Assembly: GCF_024158745.1 (NCBI RefSeq)
Contig: NZ_JAMZAW010000001.1
Span: forward strand, 124,001-188,000
Origin: Paenibacillus tyrphae
GTDB taxonomy: Bacteria; Bacillota; Bacilli; Paenibacillales; NBRC-103111
Direction of reading: 5' to 3'
DNA: 64,000 nucleotides
The position numbers and the translations under genes are program-made. Below, piece after piece: positions 48,317 through 56,717 of this stretch (position 1 is its first letter; each line of letters starts with the position of its first letter). Below the pieces are notes generated by a model, which was given only the letters and a program-made list of their open reading frames with translations, was not told where the DNA came from and did not search any database.

Positions 48317-49096
48317 TTACGCCTGCGGCAAATGGCGGATATCCAGCACGTCTCCCTGAGCGAACCGTCCGCCCTCCACCACGTTTATGATTCGCTCGGC
48401 CGCCTCATCCGGCGTATACAGTCCGCCCGTTTGCTTCAGCCCTACAAAGCGCTCCACCTCCGGGAACCGGTCAGGCTCCGTCCCGCGGATCAACTCCTGC
48501 ATGCCCGTATCCACGACGCCGGGCGCGATCGAGACGACCTTCACCGCCTGCGGACCGTCGCCTTGCTCCAGCCCGACGCAGCGCGTCAGCATATCCAGCC
48601 CGGCCTTGGTGACGCAGTAGCCGCTCCAGCCGGAATACGGCTTTTTCCCCGCGCCGGAAGAAATATTGACGATCGTTCTGGCCGTCGAGGCGGGGCAATC
48701 CTTCGTCGCCCGGATAAAAGCGGACATCAGCAGCATCGGGGCCAGAAGATTGACGTTCATCTGCTCCGTCAGCGTGAAGCTATCCGCCTGATCCAGCGGC
48801 ATGATCGGCTCCAGCATGCCCGCGTTATTGATCAGCGTGAGGGCGTCGAGCGGCTCCTTTTCAAGCGATCGAACGATAGTCGCGATCAGTGCCTCTATTC
48901 CGTCCACGCGTTTCAAATCGTATGCATAATGCTCGGCCTTCCTCCGGATTACTGCTCCGTCCGTACGGTCGCCGGAATCCGCCGTATCCGCAGCGGTCCG
49001 TGAAATTCCGATGACGCGGTGCCCGGCAGCGAGCAAGCGGCGGGTCAGCGCCAGTCCTAACCCTTTGGAAGCGCCGGTCACAACATAACCTTTCAT
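48317..49096 (-). CDS. Short-chain dehydrogenase, YueD/benzil-reductase-like
   Basis: 259 residues. TGASKGLGLALTRRLL (cofactor loop), LINNAGMLEPI, NISSGAGKKPYSGWSGYCVT with the catalytic Ser and YxxxK (YCVTK), and APGVVDTGMQ. The course matches the sepiapterin-reductase-like SDRs such as Bacillus YueD. AAGGAGAACCTGG precedes the ATG. Confidence 0.88.
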   Translation of the reverse strand: MKGYVVTGASKGLGLALTRRLLAAGHRVIGISRTAADTADSGDRTDGAVIRRKAEHYAYDLKRVDGIEALIATIVRSLEKEPLDALTLINNAGMLEPIMPLDQADSFTLTEQMNVNLLAPMLLMSAFIRATKDCPASTARTIVNISSGAGKKPYSGWSGYCVTKAGLDMLTRCVGLEQGDGPQAVKVVSIAPGVVDTGMQELIRGTEPDRFPEVERFVGLKQTGGLYTPDEAAERIINVVEGGRFAQGDVLDIRHLPQA

Positions 49097-49112
49097 CCAG
49101 GTTCTCCTTCCA

Positions 49113-49180
49113 CAAAAAACTCCCCTTCCAGCCCGACGTGATGCCGCATCGCAGCAAGAGCACGTTAACCTGAAGGGGAA
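49113..49180 (-). terminator. Long-stem terminator between the NDH-2-like and SDR genes
   Basis: On the - strand TTCCCCTTCAG...ACGTG and CACGT...CTGGAAGGGGA form an interrupted long stem followed by GTTTTTTG. It lies downstream of 49220 but also downstream of a TACAAT box, so it could instead be a leader attenuator of the SDR gene. Confidence 0.6.
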
Positions 49181-49219
49181 CCTCGCTATAGTCCTATTTC
49201 TATTGTACCATCGATTGGA

Positions 49220-50449
49220 TTAAATTTCAGCTTTTGCTGCATGCCGCTCTGCCAGCTTGTGCCGGAGATCCCCGCCGATCAAGCTTGCCGAATCCCATGT
49301 CGCATTCCGGACGAACAATCCCGCCTTTCCAGTCAAAATCAGGTTCATCCCCCATTGGCGCATCCAGAACAATCCGTCCTCGGGACCGAGTCCGATGCAG
49401 TACAGCGTCATGAACGCCCGATGCTTCGGTCCTTCCTTTCCTTCCATATCGGCCGCAATAATCTTGGCCAGCCGCTGCGCCTGCGGAATCGCCTCTTTGC
49501 ACGTCATGGCGTCCTCTTGGCCTGTACGGGGGTCAATAATTCGCGCCCCGTCGCCAATCGCATAAATGTCTCTTGTACCCTTAACGCGGTAATGGGCATC
49601 TACGGTCAATCTGCCGTCGGCTTCCGTCGGCAGCCCGAGCTGCTTCAGCACCGGATTCGGCTTGAGTCCCAACGTCCAGACGCATACGCCCGCAGACAGC
49701 TTGGAGCCGTCGCTCAAATGCAGCACGCCGTCTGCATGCTTCGTGCCCCGGACGCCGTACAGCACGTTCACCCCGACGCGGCCGAGCCTGCTCTCGGCCT
49801 TGCGTCCGACAACGGCGGGGGCATTGTCCATCAGCCGTTTCCCCGAATGGACGAGATGCACCTCGGCCAAGCGAGGATCGAGCCCGGCCTGTTCCGCCTC
49901 CCGCTTCAACCAATAAGCGATTTCCGCCGAAGCCTCCATCCCCGTGATGCCGCCACCGACGACCGCGACGGACAGCAGGCTTTTTTGCCGCGCGGGCTCC
50001 CGCTCCAACCGCGCCTGTTCCACTTTTCGCTTCAGCTCATTTCGGATTTGTTCGGCGGCCGCGACGCTCGTCAGCGGGATGCCTCCCTGCTCGGGCGGAG
50101 GCGAGACGACGATGCTGCCCAGCGCAAGGACCAGCCGGTCGTAGGGCAGTGCGCCCGTCGTGCCGTCCGGATAAGTGACTTGAATCGTACGGTGGCTCGC
50201 CTTCACGGAGGTTAGCGCAGCGGTAATGCAGGTCACCTCATCGCCAAAATAGCAGGAGAACGGTACCCGAAGCTCCGGCTCCCCGACGGCTGCCTTAAAC
50301 AACAGCACCTTTCTCAAGTGGTACGGCTCCTTATCAATCAGGATCAACCGAACCTTTTGTTTTGCATGGGCATATTGCTTTTGCAGCGCCCGGACCGCAT
50401 TCAGACCGGCGTAGCCTCCGCCGACAACAACGATTGTTTTGCTTTCCAT
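49220..50449 (-). CDS. NAD(P)/FAD-dependent oxidoreductase, type II NADH dehydrogenase-like
   Basis: 409 residues from ATG 50449 (GAGGGTGGATC upstream). Two Rossmann motifs: TIVVVGGGYAGLNAVRALQK for FAD and SVAVVGGGITGMEASAEIAY for NAD(P)H; TRDIYAIGDGARIIDP closes the FAD site. Similar to YutJ/YumB-type NDH-2 proteins that pass electrons from NADH to menaquinone at the inner membrane face. Monocistronic. Confidence 0.88.
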   Translation of the reverse strand: MESKTIVVVGGGYAGLNAVRALQKQYAHAKQKVRLILIDKEPYHLRKVLLFKAAVGEPELRVPFSCYFGDEVTCITAALTSVKASHRTIQVTYPDGTTGALPYDRLVLALGSIVVSPPPEQGGIPLTSVAAAEQIRNELKRKVEQARLEREPARQKSLLSVAVVGGGITGMEASAEIAYWLKREAEQAGLDPRLAEVHLVHSGKRLMDNAPAVVGRKAESRLGRVGVNVLYGVRGTKHADGVLHLSDGSKLSAGVCVWTLGLKPNPVLKQLGLPTEADGRLTVDAHYRVKGTRDIYAIGDGARIIDPRTGQEDAMTCKEAIPQAQRLAKIIAADMEGKEGPKHRAFMTLYCIGLGPEDGLFWMRQWGMNLILTGKAGLFVRNATWDSASLIGGDLRHKLAERHAAKAEI

Positions 50450-50532
50450 GATGATCCACCCTCTCGCTCTTTTTCGCATTCTACCCTTATGGCGAACGGA
50501 GGGGCCGGTTTGTGACAGCCTGCGCGAAAAAA

Positions 50533-50564
50533 GCAAAAAAGCCAACCGGGCAAATCCGGTTGAC
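50533..50564 (-). terminator. Terminator of the 174-aa gene
   Basis: On the - strand GTCAACCGGA-ttt-GCCCGGTTGGC then TTTTTTG. Confidence 0.75.
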
Positions 50565-50633
50565 CTGTCGGCGGCGGCATCCCTCGATCGGGATTCCGGC
50601 ATGCACTTTTGGTCGCTGAGCGCGACGCGGCGG

Positions 50634-51158
50634 TTACGGCTTCATCAAATCGTCTGCGGTAATTCCGTCTTCGACGGCGAATTCAAAATCGTACACGTCA
50701 TACACTTGAACGGGAACCTCGGCCTGAATGATTTTCTCCATCAATTCAAGCTGGTCCGTCAAAATAGGCGCTTTCTCCCGCAGGGAGGTCAGCACGACTT
50801 CGGTTTCGATCGGATCGAACGATTCCCCGTATTGGGCATTATCCACGGCATTGATGACCGTGAACGTCACATTCTCGTTGATCGGCAGCGGCGGACTTGG
50901 GCGCCATGGGGCGGCAAGCGCACGCTCCAGCTTCTTCTTATTGAACGAGTCGTCGAAAAAGGCGATGAGCTCCCCGATTTTCCCTTTGACATGAGCGTCG
51001 TCATCCGTGTCCGGCATGACCGGCTCGGGGCTGTCTTTCATCTCGTATAATTCCAATATCGTCGAATACGGAATCAAATATTCCACCGGGCGGCTTGGCG
51101 CCATGAGTTCACCATATACGGCTACTAGCACCGCCTCGATAACAAAACGCCGGGACAT
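50634..51158 (-). CDS. Hypothetical protein (174 aa)
   Basis: AGGGGGGAATTGG before ATG. Acidic soluble protein: RRFVIEAVLVAVYGELMAPS, EYLIPYSTILELYEMKD, INENVTFTVINAVDNAQYG, VPVQVYDVYDFEFAVEDGI. Widespread-looking in Paenibacillaceae but I cannot assign a family or function. Monocistronic, own terminator. Confidence 0.65.
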   Translation of the reverse strand: MSRRFVIEAVLVAVYGELMAPSRPVEYLIPYSTILELYEMKDSPEPVMPDTDDDAHVKGKIGELIAFFDDSFNKKKLERALAAPWRPSPPLPINENVTFTVINAVDNAQYGESFDPIETEVVLTSLREKAPILTDQLELMEKIIQAEVPVQVYDVYDFEFAVEDGITADDLMKP

Positions 51159-51309
51159 ATTTCCAATTCCCCCCTATTGTGATGCGTCCGTTCCTAAGTC
51201 CGGCCTACATTCTTTCATATCACAATTGGGAATAAAAGTCCAACTTTGCAGACGTTCTCATGCTTTGCCCGATTTTTCAATTCTGACCCTGTAAGAGTCG
51301 CGAATCCGG

Positions 51310-51318
51310 TGCTATAAT
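51310..51318 (+). promoter_or_regulatory. Extended -10 promoter
   Basis: TGCTATAAT: TG motif one base before a perfect TATAAT (51313-51318), with no good -35, about 50 bp before the DMT transporter start. Confidence 0.55.
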
Positions 51319-51366
51319 AGAGCAATGTGCCTGTCACCGACCGTTATGAAATGGAGAGTTAGCCTG

Positions 51367-52284
51367 ATGAATGCTGCGAAACGTTTTCCCGTTCCTTTGC
51401 CGTTTCTGCTTATGATCGGCATCGTTGCGATTTCTTTTTCAGCGATTTTTGTCCGCTGGTCCCATGCTTCGGCTTCTGTCATTGCGATGTACCGGCTGTT
51501 GCTGACCGCGGCGATCTTGCTGCCTTTGCTGCTGCGTTACCGCCGCGAGGTGGCACAGCTGCGTCTAAGCGACTGGGCGGGCCTGTTCTGGTCCGGCGTT
51601 GCGCTCGGCCTCCATTTCTTGTTTTGGATGGAATCGCTCAACCTGACGACGGTCGCAAGCTCGACCGCAATCCTCTCACTGGAGCCTGTCTTCGTCCTGA
51701 TCGGCGCGTGCCTGTTCCTCGGCCAACGGACGAATCTGCTAGCCGTGCTCAGCATGGCGGTTGCGATTCTGGGCGCGGCCATGATCGGATGGGGCGACTG
51801 GGGGCTAACCGGAGAAGCGCTGCTCGGCGACCTGCTGTCCCTGCTCGGAACGGCGGCGATGGCCGTGCAAATTCTGCTGGCCAAAAGCATGCTGAAGCGC
51901 ATTCCCGCCTTTGTCTTCAGTTTCTTCGTCTTTGTGCTTGCCGCGCTGGTACTCGCCGTGTACAATTTGGCTGCAGGATTGCCTTTTACCGGCTACGATT
52001 CTAGAGAATGGGGCATTTTCCTGCTTCTGGCCGTCGTTCCGACGCTGTTCGGCCACTATCTGTTCAACTGGCTGCTGAAGTATATGCGTCCCGAATCCGT
52101 ATCGATGAGCGTCCTCGGGGAGCCACTGGGCGCAACGATTTTGGCCTACCTGCTGCTTGGCGAGAGCATCACGTGGATGCAAGCCGCCGCCGGCTTCGTC
52201 CTGTTGTCCGGGGTATGGATGTTCCTCCGCTCGAACGAACGGGAAGCCGTCGCCGCCCAGACCGGCAGGACAGAGATGACCTAA
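51367..52284 (+). CDS. DMT-superfamily (EamA) transporter
   Basis: 305 residues from ATG 51367 (GGAGAG upstream). Ten hydrophobic segments in two EamA repeats: FSAIFVRWSHASASVIAMYR, LNLTTVASSTAILSLEPVFV, and second-half LFNWLLKYMRPESVSMSVLG with EPLGATILAYLLLGE. Substrate unknown; YdcZ/YicL-like exporters are the nearest type. Confidence 0.88.
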   Translation: MNAAKRFPVPLPFLLMIGIVAISFSAIFVRWSHASASVIAMYRLLLTAAILLPLLLRYRREVAQLRLSDWAGLFWSGVALGLHFLFWMESLNLTTVASSTAILSLEPVFVLIGACLFLGQRTNLLAVLSMAVAILGAAMIGWGDWGLTGEALLGDLLSLLGTAAMAVQILLAKSMLKRIPAFVFSFFVFVLAALVLAVYNLAAGLPFTGYDSREWGIFLLLAVVPTLFGHYLFNWLLKYMRPESVSMSVLGEPLGATILAYLLLGESITWMQAAAGFVLLSGVWMFLRSNEREAVAAQTGRTEMT

Positions 52285-52289
52285 AGCGT

Positions 52290-52334
52290 AAAAAGCCGCT
52301 GCTTCCCGGAAACCCGGGGACGGCGGCTTTTGTT
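52290..52334. terminator. Bidirectional terminator
   Basis: AAAAGCCGctgct...CGGCGGCTTTT with inner CCCGG/CCGGG, between converging DMT transporter and NlpC/P60 genes. Confidence 0.75.
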
Positions 52335-52351
52335 CATACGATTGTTGGAGA

Positions 52352-52834
52352 TTAGAGTACGCGGCGTGCCGTCTTATAATGCTTGCTCCACCAGCCGCTG
52401 TTCAGATCGGAGATCGTGACGCCCGGTTTGCCGTACGTGTGCATAATTTTCCCGTTGCCTATATAAACCGCAACATGATGAATCGGGGAGTAGAAGAAGA
52501 CCAGGTCTCCCGGCTTCAATTGGCTTTTTGGCACATAGGTGCCGACTTTGGATTGAGCTTTAGACGTACGCGGCAGCTTCACACCGTATTTGCCGTAGAT
52601 CGTCGCCGTGAAAGAAGAGCAGTCGAATGCTTTGGTGTTACCGACGCGCGCACCGAACTTGTAAGGGGTGTGCAGGTAGCTTTTCCCTGTGGAAATAATG
52701 CTTTGCGCTTTGGATGCGGAATACGCGTAAGCACTATTGGCCGGAGCCGCGAGCGTGCTGCCGAACAGAAAAGCCGTGCACAGGCCGATCGACAGTACCA
52801 TGTTCCCCCAGCGTTTTCCAAACAGTTGTTTCAT
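52352..52834 (-). CDS. Secreted NlpC/P60 (C40) cell-wall peptidase
   Basis: 160 residues. Signal peptide (MKQLFGKRWGNMVLSIGLCT... cleavage near SAYAYS). Catalytic Cys in NTKAFDCSSFTATIYGKYG, His in FYSPIHHVAVYIGNGK and third polar residue His in IMHTYG. Cuts gamma-D-Glu-diaminopimelate type links in peptidoglycan peptides. No cell-wall binding domain, as in the minimal one-domain secreted members. TTCAAGGAGGACG precedes ATG. Confidence 0.9.
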   Translation of the reverse strand: MKQLFGKRWGNMVLSIGLCTAFLFGSTLAAPANSAYAYSASKAQSIISTGKSYLHTPYKFGARVGNTKAFDCSSFTATIYGKYGVKLPRTSKAQSKVGTYVPKSQLKPGDLVFFYSPIHHVAVYIGNGKIMHTYGKPGVTISDLNSGWWSKHYKTARRVL

Positions 52835-52996
52835 CTGTAACGTCCTCCTTGAAGTAAGGTTTGGCTGATTGCCTGTACCCCACTATAGCACAGATGAAAA
52901 CGCAGCTTTTTCCGCCAAACTCCGCTTAAGGCCTGCCGCCCGGCGCTTCAGAGCCGTTTATTAAAAGTTCATGAGAAAACTCTCATTTTGTTCTTA

Positions 52997-54364
52997 TTAA
53001 AACGCTGTCAAGGATGATTTTGGAAGTTTGACCGTCGCCGTCGTCCCCTTCCCTTCCTCGCTGTCCAAGCGGATCGAGCCTTGATGCAGCTCGACAATTT
53101 GCTTCGCTATCGCAAGGCCCAGACCCGATCCTCCGGTGCCGCGGCTTCTCGCTTTATCCACGCGATAGAACCGTTCGAACAGCAGAGGAAGCTCCCCGGA
53201 CGGGATTCCCATTCCTTGATCCATCACCCGGATAACAACGTAGCGCTCCTCCTCATCGCATTCGACGAATACGTTCTTCCGGCTGTACTTGATCGCATTG
53301 TCCAGCAGGATGATCAGCAGCTGCTTCAGCCTCGCCTCATCGCCGCTGCATTGTATCTCCTCCGAACCGATGCGGACGACGATATCTCTTCCGAACGCCT
53401 GGCGCATTTGCTCGGCAGTCGAGCGGATCAGTTCCGCGATGCGGACGGGGTGCAGCTCCGTTTGCGCGTGACGCTCCACCTCCGCCAGCCGCAGCAGAGC
53501 GTCGATGAGCCCTTTGAGGCGCACGGTTTCCGAATGAATCGCATTCAGCGCTTCCTGCCGGATGGCAGGGTCCTGACCTCCCCATCGGCGAAGCAGCGAC
53601 GTATAGCTCTCGATGACGGTCAGCGGTGTCTTCAGCTCGTGCGAGGCGTCCGCAACAAAATGCTTCTGTCTTCGGTCGTTCTCCTGCAAACGCATGATCA
53701 TCTCGTTAAACGTTCGGCCGAGCTCGCCCAGCTCGTCCTTTTTTGTCGTGAACTGAGGGCTGAGCAGAATAAAATTTCCTTTGCTTCGGATCGTTCGCAT
53801 CGTCTCCAGCAATTGACGGATCGGATGGACGAGTACCTTCGTATAGAAAAAACCGACGAGCGGCGAAAAGAGCAGCACGCTGCCCGTCGTCACCGTTAGT
53901 CCCGCAACCAGAAGCTCCATAAAGGCGGCGACGACGTTTAGCCCCTTTCCAAGCTCCAGCAGCCCGATCTGCACGTTGTTTTTAGCGACAATCGGCACTT
54001 GAATGAACAAAATAAGCAGGCCCAGCTCGTTCTGCACGACAGTGTGATACTGCGTCCGGTATGTCGCCGGGTGGGCTGGCAGTTCCTCGCTTGCCGACAC
54101 TTGTGCGCGCACGGCACCGTCCGGCGCAATAATTCGAATGAGCGAGTCGGGCTCCAAATATTGTTGCAGCAGCCCGGAACTCCAATTGGCCGGATGATGG
54201 ATCTCCGTATCGCGCAAAATGATTTTCGCTTTATTCCACAGCTGCCGCACTTCGTTATCCGTCGTCTTCTTCAAAATATAGTAATAGATGAACCAGTTGA
54301 AAAAGATGACAATCAGCAAAATCCATAAGCCCGACAGCAGCATCAATCGCGTCCGCAGGCTCAT
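52997..54364 (-). CDS. Sensor histidine kinase with HAMP domain
   Basis: 455 residues from ATG 54364, overlapping the response-regulator stop as ATGA. Two membrane segments (about LWILLIVIFFNWFIYYYIL and ELLVAGLTVTTGSVLLFSP) flank a ~120-residue external sensor. HAMP, then the H-box FVADASHELKTPLTVIESYT, N-box LLIILLDNAIKYSRKN, G-boxes VMDQGMGIPSGE and GTGGSGLGLAIAK. Partner of the OmpR-type regulator; signal unknown. ArlS/CssS-like organisation. Confidence 0.92.
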   Translation of the reverse strand: MSLRTRLMLLSGLWILLIVIFFNWFIYYYILKKTTDNEVRQLWNKAKIILRDTEIHHPANWSSGLLQQYLEPDSLIRIIAPDGAVRAQVSASEELPAHPATYRTQYHTVVQNELGLLILFIQVPIVAKNNVQIGLLELGKGLNVVAAFMELLVAGLTVTTGSVLLFSPLVGFFYTKVLVHPIRQLLETMRTIRSKGNFILLSPQFTTKKDELGELGRTFNEMIMRLQENDRRQKHFVADASHELKTPLTVIESYTSLLRRWGGQDPAIRQEALNAIHSETVRLKGLIDALLRLAEVERHAQTELHPVRIAELIRSTAEQMRQAFGRDIVVRIGSEEIQCSGDEARLKQLLIILLDNAIKYSRKNVFVECDEEERYVVIRVMDQGMGIPSGELPLLFERFYRVDKARSRGTGGSGLGLAIAKQIVELHQGSIRLDSEEGKGTTATVKLPKSSLTAF

Positions 54365-55050
54365 GGCTCGGGGTCCGTCAGCTCGTAGCCGACGCCTCGC
54401 GCGGTCTTGATCAGCTTGGGCTGATAGCCTTTGTCGATCTTCTGGCGCAAATAGCGGATATAGACGTCTACTATGTTGGTGTCGCCTACGAAATCGTAGC
54501 CCCACACGTCGGAAATAATTTGCTCTCTCGTCAGGACGTGCCCTTTGTGCTGAATCAAATATTGCAGCAAGTCGAACTCCTTCGGCGTCAGCTCAATCGG
54601 GTTGTCTCCGCGCGTCACTTTTCGCGCTTTAAGATCGACGGTCAAGTCTGCCGCGCACAGCGTGTCGGTATCCGGCTTCTGACGGTTCGTCAGCCCGATC
54701 AGATTGCGGACGCGCGCCAGCAGCTCTTCGATGACGAACGGCTTCGTAATGTAGTCGTTCGCTCCTTGGTCGAACCCGCTGACAATATCCGGTGTCGCAT
54801 CGCGGGCCGTCAGCAAAATGACAGGCACCTCCGCATTGGCTTGACGGATGCGCCGCAGCACTTCCAGTCCGTTCCATTCCGGAAGCATAACATCGAGCAA
54901 AATAAGGCTCCAAGGCTTGGAAGTAGCCAGTCTGGCCCCTTCCCGGCCGTCATGCGCCGTCTCGACCTCGTAGCCCTCGTGTTCGAGCTCAAGCGTCAAC
55001 ACCCGGGCGATATGTTCTTCGTCTTCAATGACCAGAATAGATTGCGTCAT
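54361..55050 (-). CDS. OmpR/PhoB-family response regulator
   Basis: 229 residues. Receiver domain with acidic pocket VIEDEEHIA, phosphoacceptor Asp in LILLDVMLPEWNG, Thr in ILLTARDATPD and Lys in YITKPFVIEEL; winged-helix output domain from ~130 (IELTPKEFDLLQYLIQHKGH, VDVYIRYLRQKIDKG). Upstream gene of the two-component pair. CAGGAGAACGT precedes ATG. Confidence 0.94.
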   Translation of the reverse strand: MTQSILVIEDEEHIARVLTLELEHEGYEVETAHDGREGARLATSKPWSLILLDVMLPEWNGLEVLRRIRQANAEVPVILLTARDATPDIVSGFDQGANDYITKPFVIEELLARVRNLIGLTNRQKPDTDTLCAADLTVDLKARKVTRGDNPIELTPKEFDLLQYLIQHKGHVLTREQIISDVWGYDFVGDTNIVDVYIRYLRQKIDKGYQPKLIKTARGVGYELTDPEP

Positions 55051-55210
55051 ACGTTCTCCTGCAGCCGTTTGTATACAGGGTAACCATTCCAGCCCGACCG
55101 TATTCCGTATGCAAAGATCACCGTCGAGTCATGATCCGGCGCCTTGACGTCCCATAGAAAATATGCTAATTTCAGCGTAATCTGCCGCCAAAAAAAAGGA
55201 GTCGTCGTTT

Positions 55211-55690
55211 ATGTTTCATGCCTCTGCCTATACGGGAACGCGCGAGGAAAATTACACCCTGCTCATTTCCCAATTGTCCGCGCTTATCGAAGATGAGCCG
55301 AATCGGATCGCCAACCTGGCCAACGCTGCCGCGCTGCTGAACCAGTTTCTGGAGCGGATCAACTGGGTCGGGTTTTATTTATTCGAGGACGGGGAACTGG
55401 TGCTCGGGCCTTTTCAAGGCTTGCCCGCCTGCGTGCGCATTCCGCTCGACAAGGGCGTCTGCGGCCGCGCAGCCAGCCTCCGGGAAACGGTTCGCGTCGC
55501 AGACGTTCATCAATTTCCCGGCCACATCGCCTGTGACGCGGCCTCGCAGTCGGAAATCGTCGTTCCGATTCTTCATGGCGAGCGCCTGATCGGTGTGCTG
55601 GACATCGATAGCCCGGAGAAAAATCGTTTCGACGAGACGGATCAGCATTATTTGGAGCTGTTCGCGTTGAAGCTCGCAGAACGGATGTAA
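55211..55690 (+). CDS. Free methionine-(R)-sulfoxide reductase, GAF domain
   Basis: 159 residues; a single GAF domain of the fRMsr/YtsP kind. The three redox Cys are present: Cys in GPFQGLPACVRIPLDKGVCG (two) and GHIACDAASQSEIVVP. It reduces free Met-R-sulfoxide, using thioredoxin. A/T-rich leader and AAAAAAAGGAGTCG precede the ATG. Monocistronic with its own terminator. Confidence 0.9.
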   Translation: MFHASAYTGTREENYTLLISQLSALIEDEPNRIANLANAAALLNQFLERINWVGFYLFEDGELVLGPFQGLPACVRIPLDKGVCGRAASLRETVRVADVHQFPGHIACDAASQSEIVVPILHGERLIGVLDIDSPEKNRFDETDQHYLELFALKLAERM

Positions 55691-55714
55691 CGATAAGGCG
55701 CATTTTTCTCCACA

Positions 55715-55762
55715 CGAAAAACCGGAATTCGAAACGGTTTCCCGCTCAAATTCCGGTTTTCC
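55715..55762. terminator. Terminator after the GAF-domain gene
   Basis: AAAACCGGAATT (55717-55728) pairs perfectly with AATTCCGGTTTT (55749-55760). Confidence 0.75.
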
Positions 55763-55786
55763 TCTATACTCCTAAATCGCCCAAAT

Positions 55787-56308
55787 TTAACCTTCTTTAT
55801 TTTGGTTCGCGGCTTCCTGCCGCTCGCTGCCGAAAGCCATCACGAGATTTTGAATTTTTTGCAGCCGGATATATTCGTTCTGCTTCAGGTCGCTGCGGAA
55901 GTACGCGTATAAATACGCCCCCTCCAAAAAGCTAAGTCCAGGATAGCATACAAGATCCGAATTCGTGTACGGGTTATCAAGCAGCACCTGCCACTCCCCT
56001 TCGCGCTCTTCGGCCGGAATGGTCTCCAGCACCGTTTGCTTGTATGCGGCCATCCGCTCGAATTCATCCCATATGTTGACCCAGGACGGGCTGAACGTCT
56101 CCGGCTTGGGAAACAACTGCCGGGCCCGCTCTAATAATTCGTTCACGGACTCCATGTCACCGTCCGTAAATTGCTTCAGACGATCCCGGAAGCCTTCAAG
56201 CAGCAGCCGGAAAGCGGTAAAGCCCTGTCTTTGAATCGATTCCCGAAAGGCGGCCAGCTCCTGCTCGGTACCCGCCGCTTCGAAATCGGCAAAAGGGTTT
56301 GTTTTCAT
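55787..56308 (-). CDS. Hypothetical protein (173 aa)
   Basis: ATG 56308, GGGGAATGG upstream; the longer frame extends into the previous gene and is rejected. Helical, acidic protein with aromatic patches (KTNPFADFEAAGTEQELAAF, SPSWVNIWDEFERMAAYKQT, LVCYPGLSFLEGAYLYAYFR). No family recognised. Likely in one transcript with the 99-aa gene 20 bp upstream. Confidence 0.65.
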   Translation of the reverse strand: MKTNPFADFEAAGTEQELAAFRESIQRQGFTAFRLLLEGFRDRLKQFTDGDMESVNELLERARQLFPKPETFSPSWVNIWDEFERMAAYKQTVLETIPAEEREGEWQVLLDNPYTNSDLVCYPGLSFLEGAYLYAYFRSDLKQNEYIRLQKIQNLVMAFGSERQEAANQNKEG

Positions 56309-56328
56309 CAAAACTACCATTCCCCGTT

Positions 56329-56628
56329 TTATATTCGTTCGGAGGCGGAATGAACGGTCAGCTGGCCGTCCCCGCTCAGACGCACCCGACGCGACGGATC
56401 GTTCTTCAGCTTCACGTTGCAGAGCTTGACACGATCCTCTTTGATTAGAAGGATATGCCAATCCTGGGGGTGATCATACCCGATGCTCTCCAGAAACGAA
56501 TGCTTGTCCGCCTCGGCCTGCCCTTCGGCCTCCCACTGTTTGACGCCGAAATAATCGAAATCGTATATGTTTTTTTGAATGCATGCGGCGATTTCGCCGG
56601 AATCGGCATGTCTCAGTACATAAGGCAT
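56329..56628 (-). CDS. Hypothetical protein (99 aa)
   Basis: GGAGGATATTCG precedes ATG. MPYVLRHADSGEIAACIQKN, YDFDYFGVKQWEAEGQ, IGYDHPQDWHILLIKEDRVK: a small alpha/beta soluble protein, probably conserved in the group, without a recognised family. First gene of a two-gene unit. Confidence 0.6.
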   Translation of the reverse strand: MPYVLRHADSGEIAACIQKNIYDFDYFGVKQWEAEGQAEADKHSFLESIGYDHPQDWHILLIKEDRVKLCNVKLKNDPSRRVRLSGDGQLTVHSASERI

Positions 56629-56654
56629 CGAATATCCTCCGCATCGGTTCTGAA

Positions 56655-56693
56655 AATGAAAAGGCGCAAGCTCAACAGTACGAGTTTGCGCCT
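56655..56693 (-). terminator. Terminator of the oxidoreductase operon
   Basis: AGGCGCAAGCTC (56662-56673) pairs with GAGTTTGCGCCT (56682-56693), one mismatch; a T-rich stretch follows on the - strand. Confidence 0.65.
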
Positions 56694-56717
56694 GAGGTTC
56701 GTGCCGGCCTTACCTTT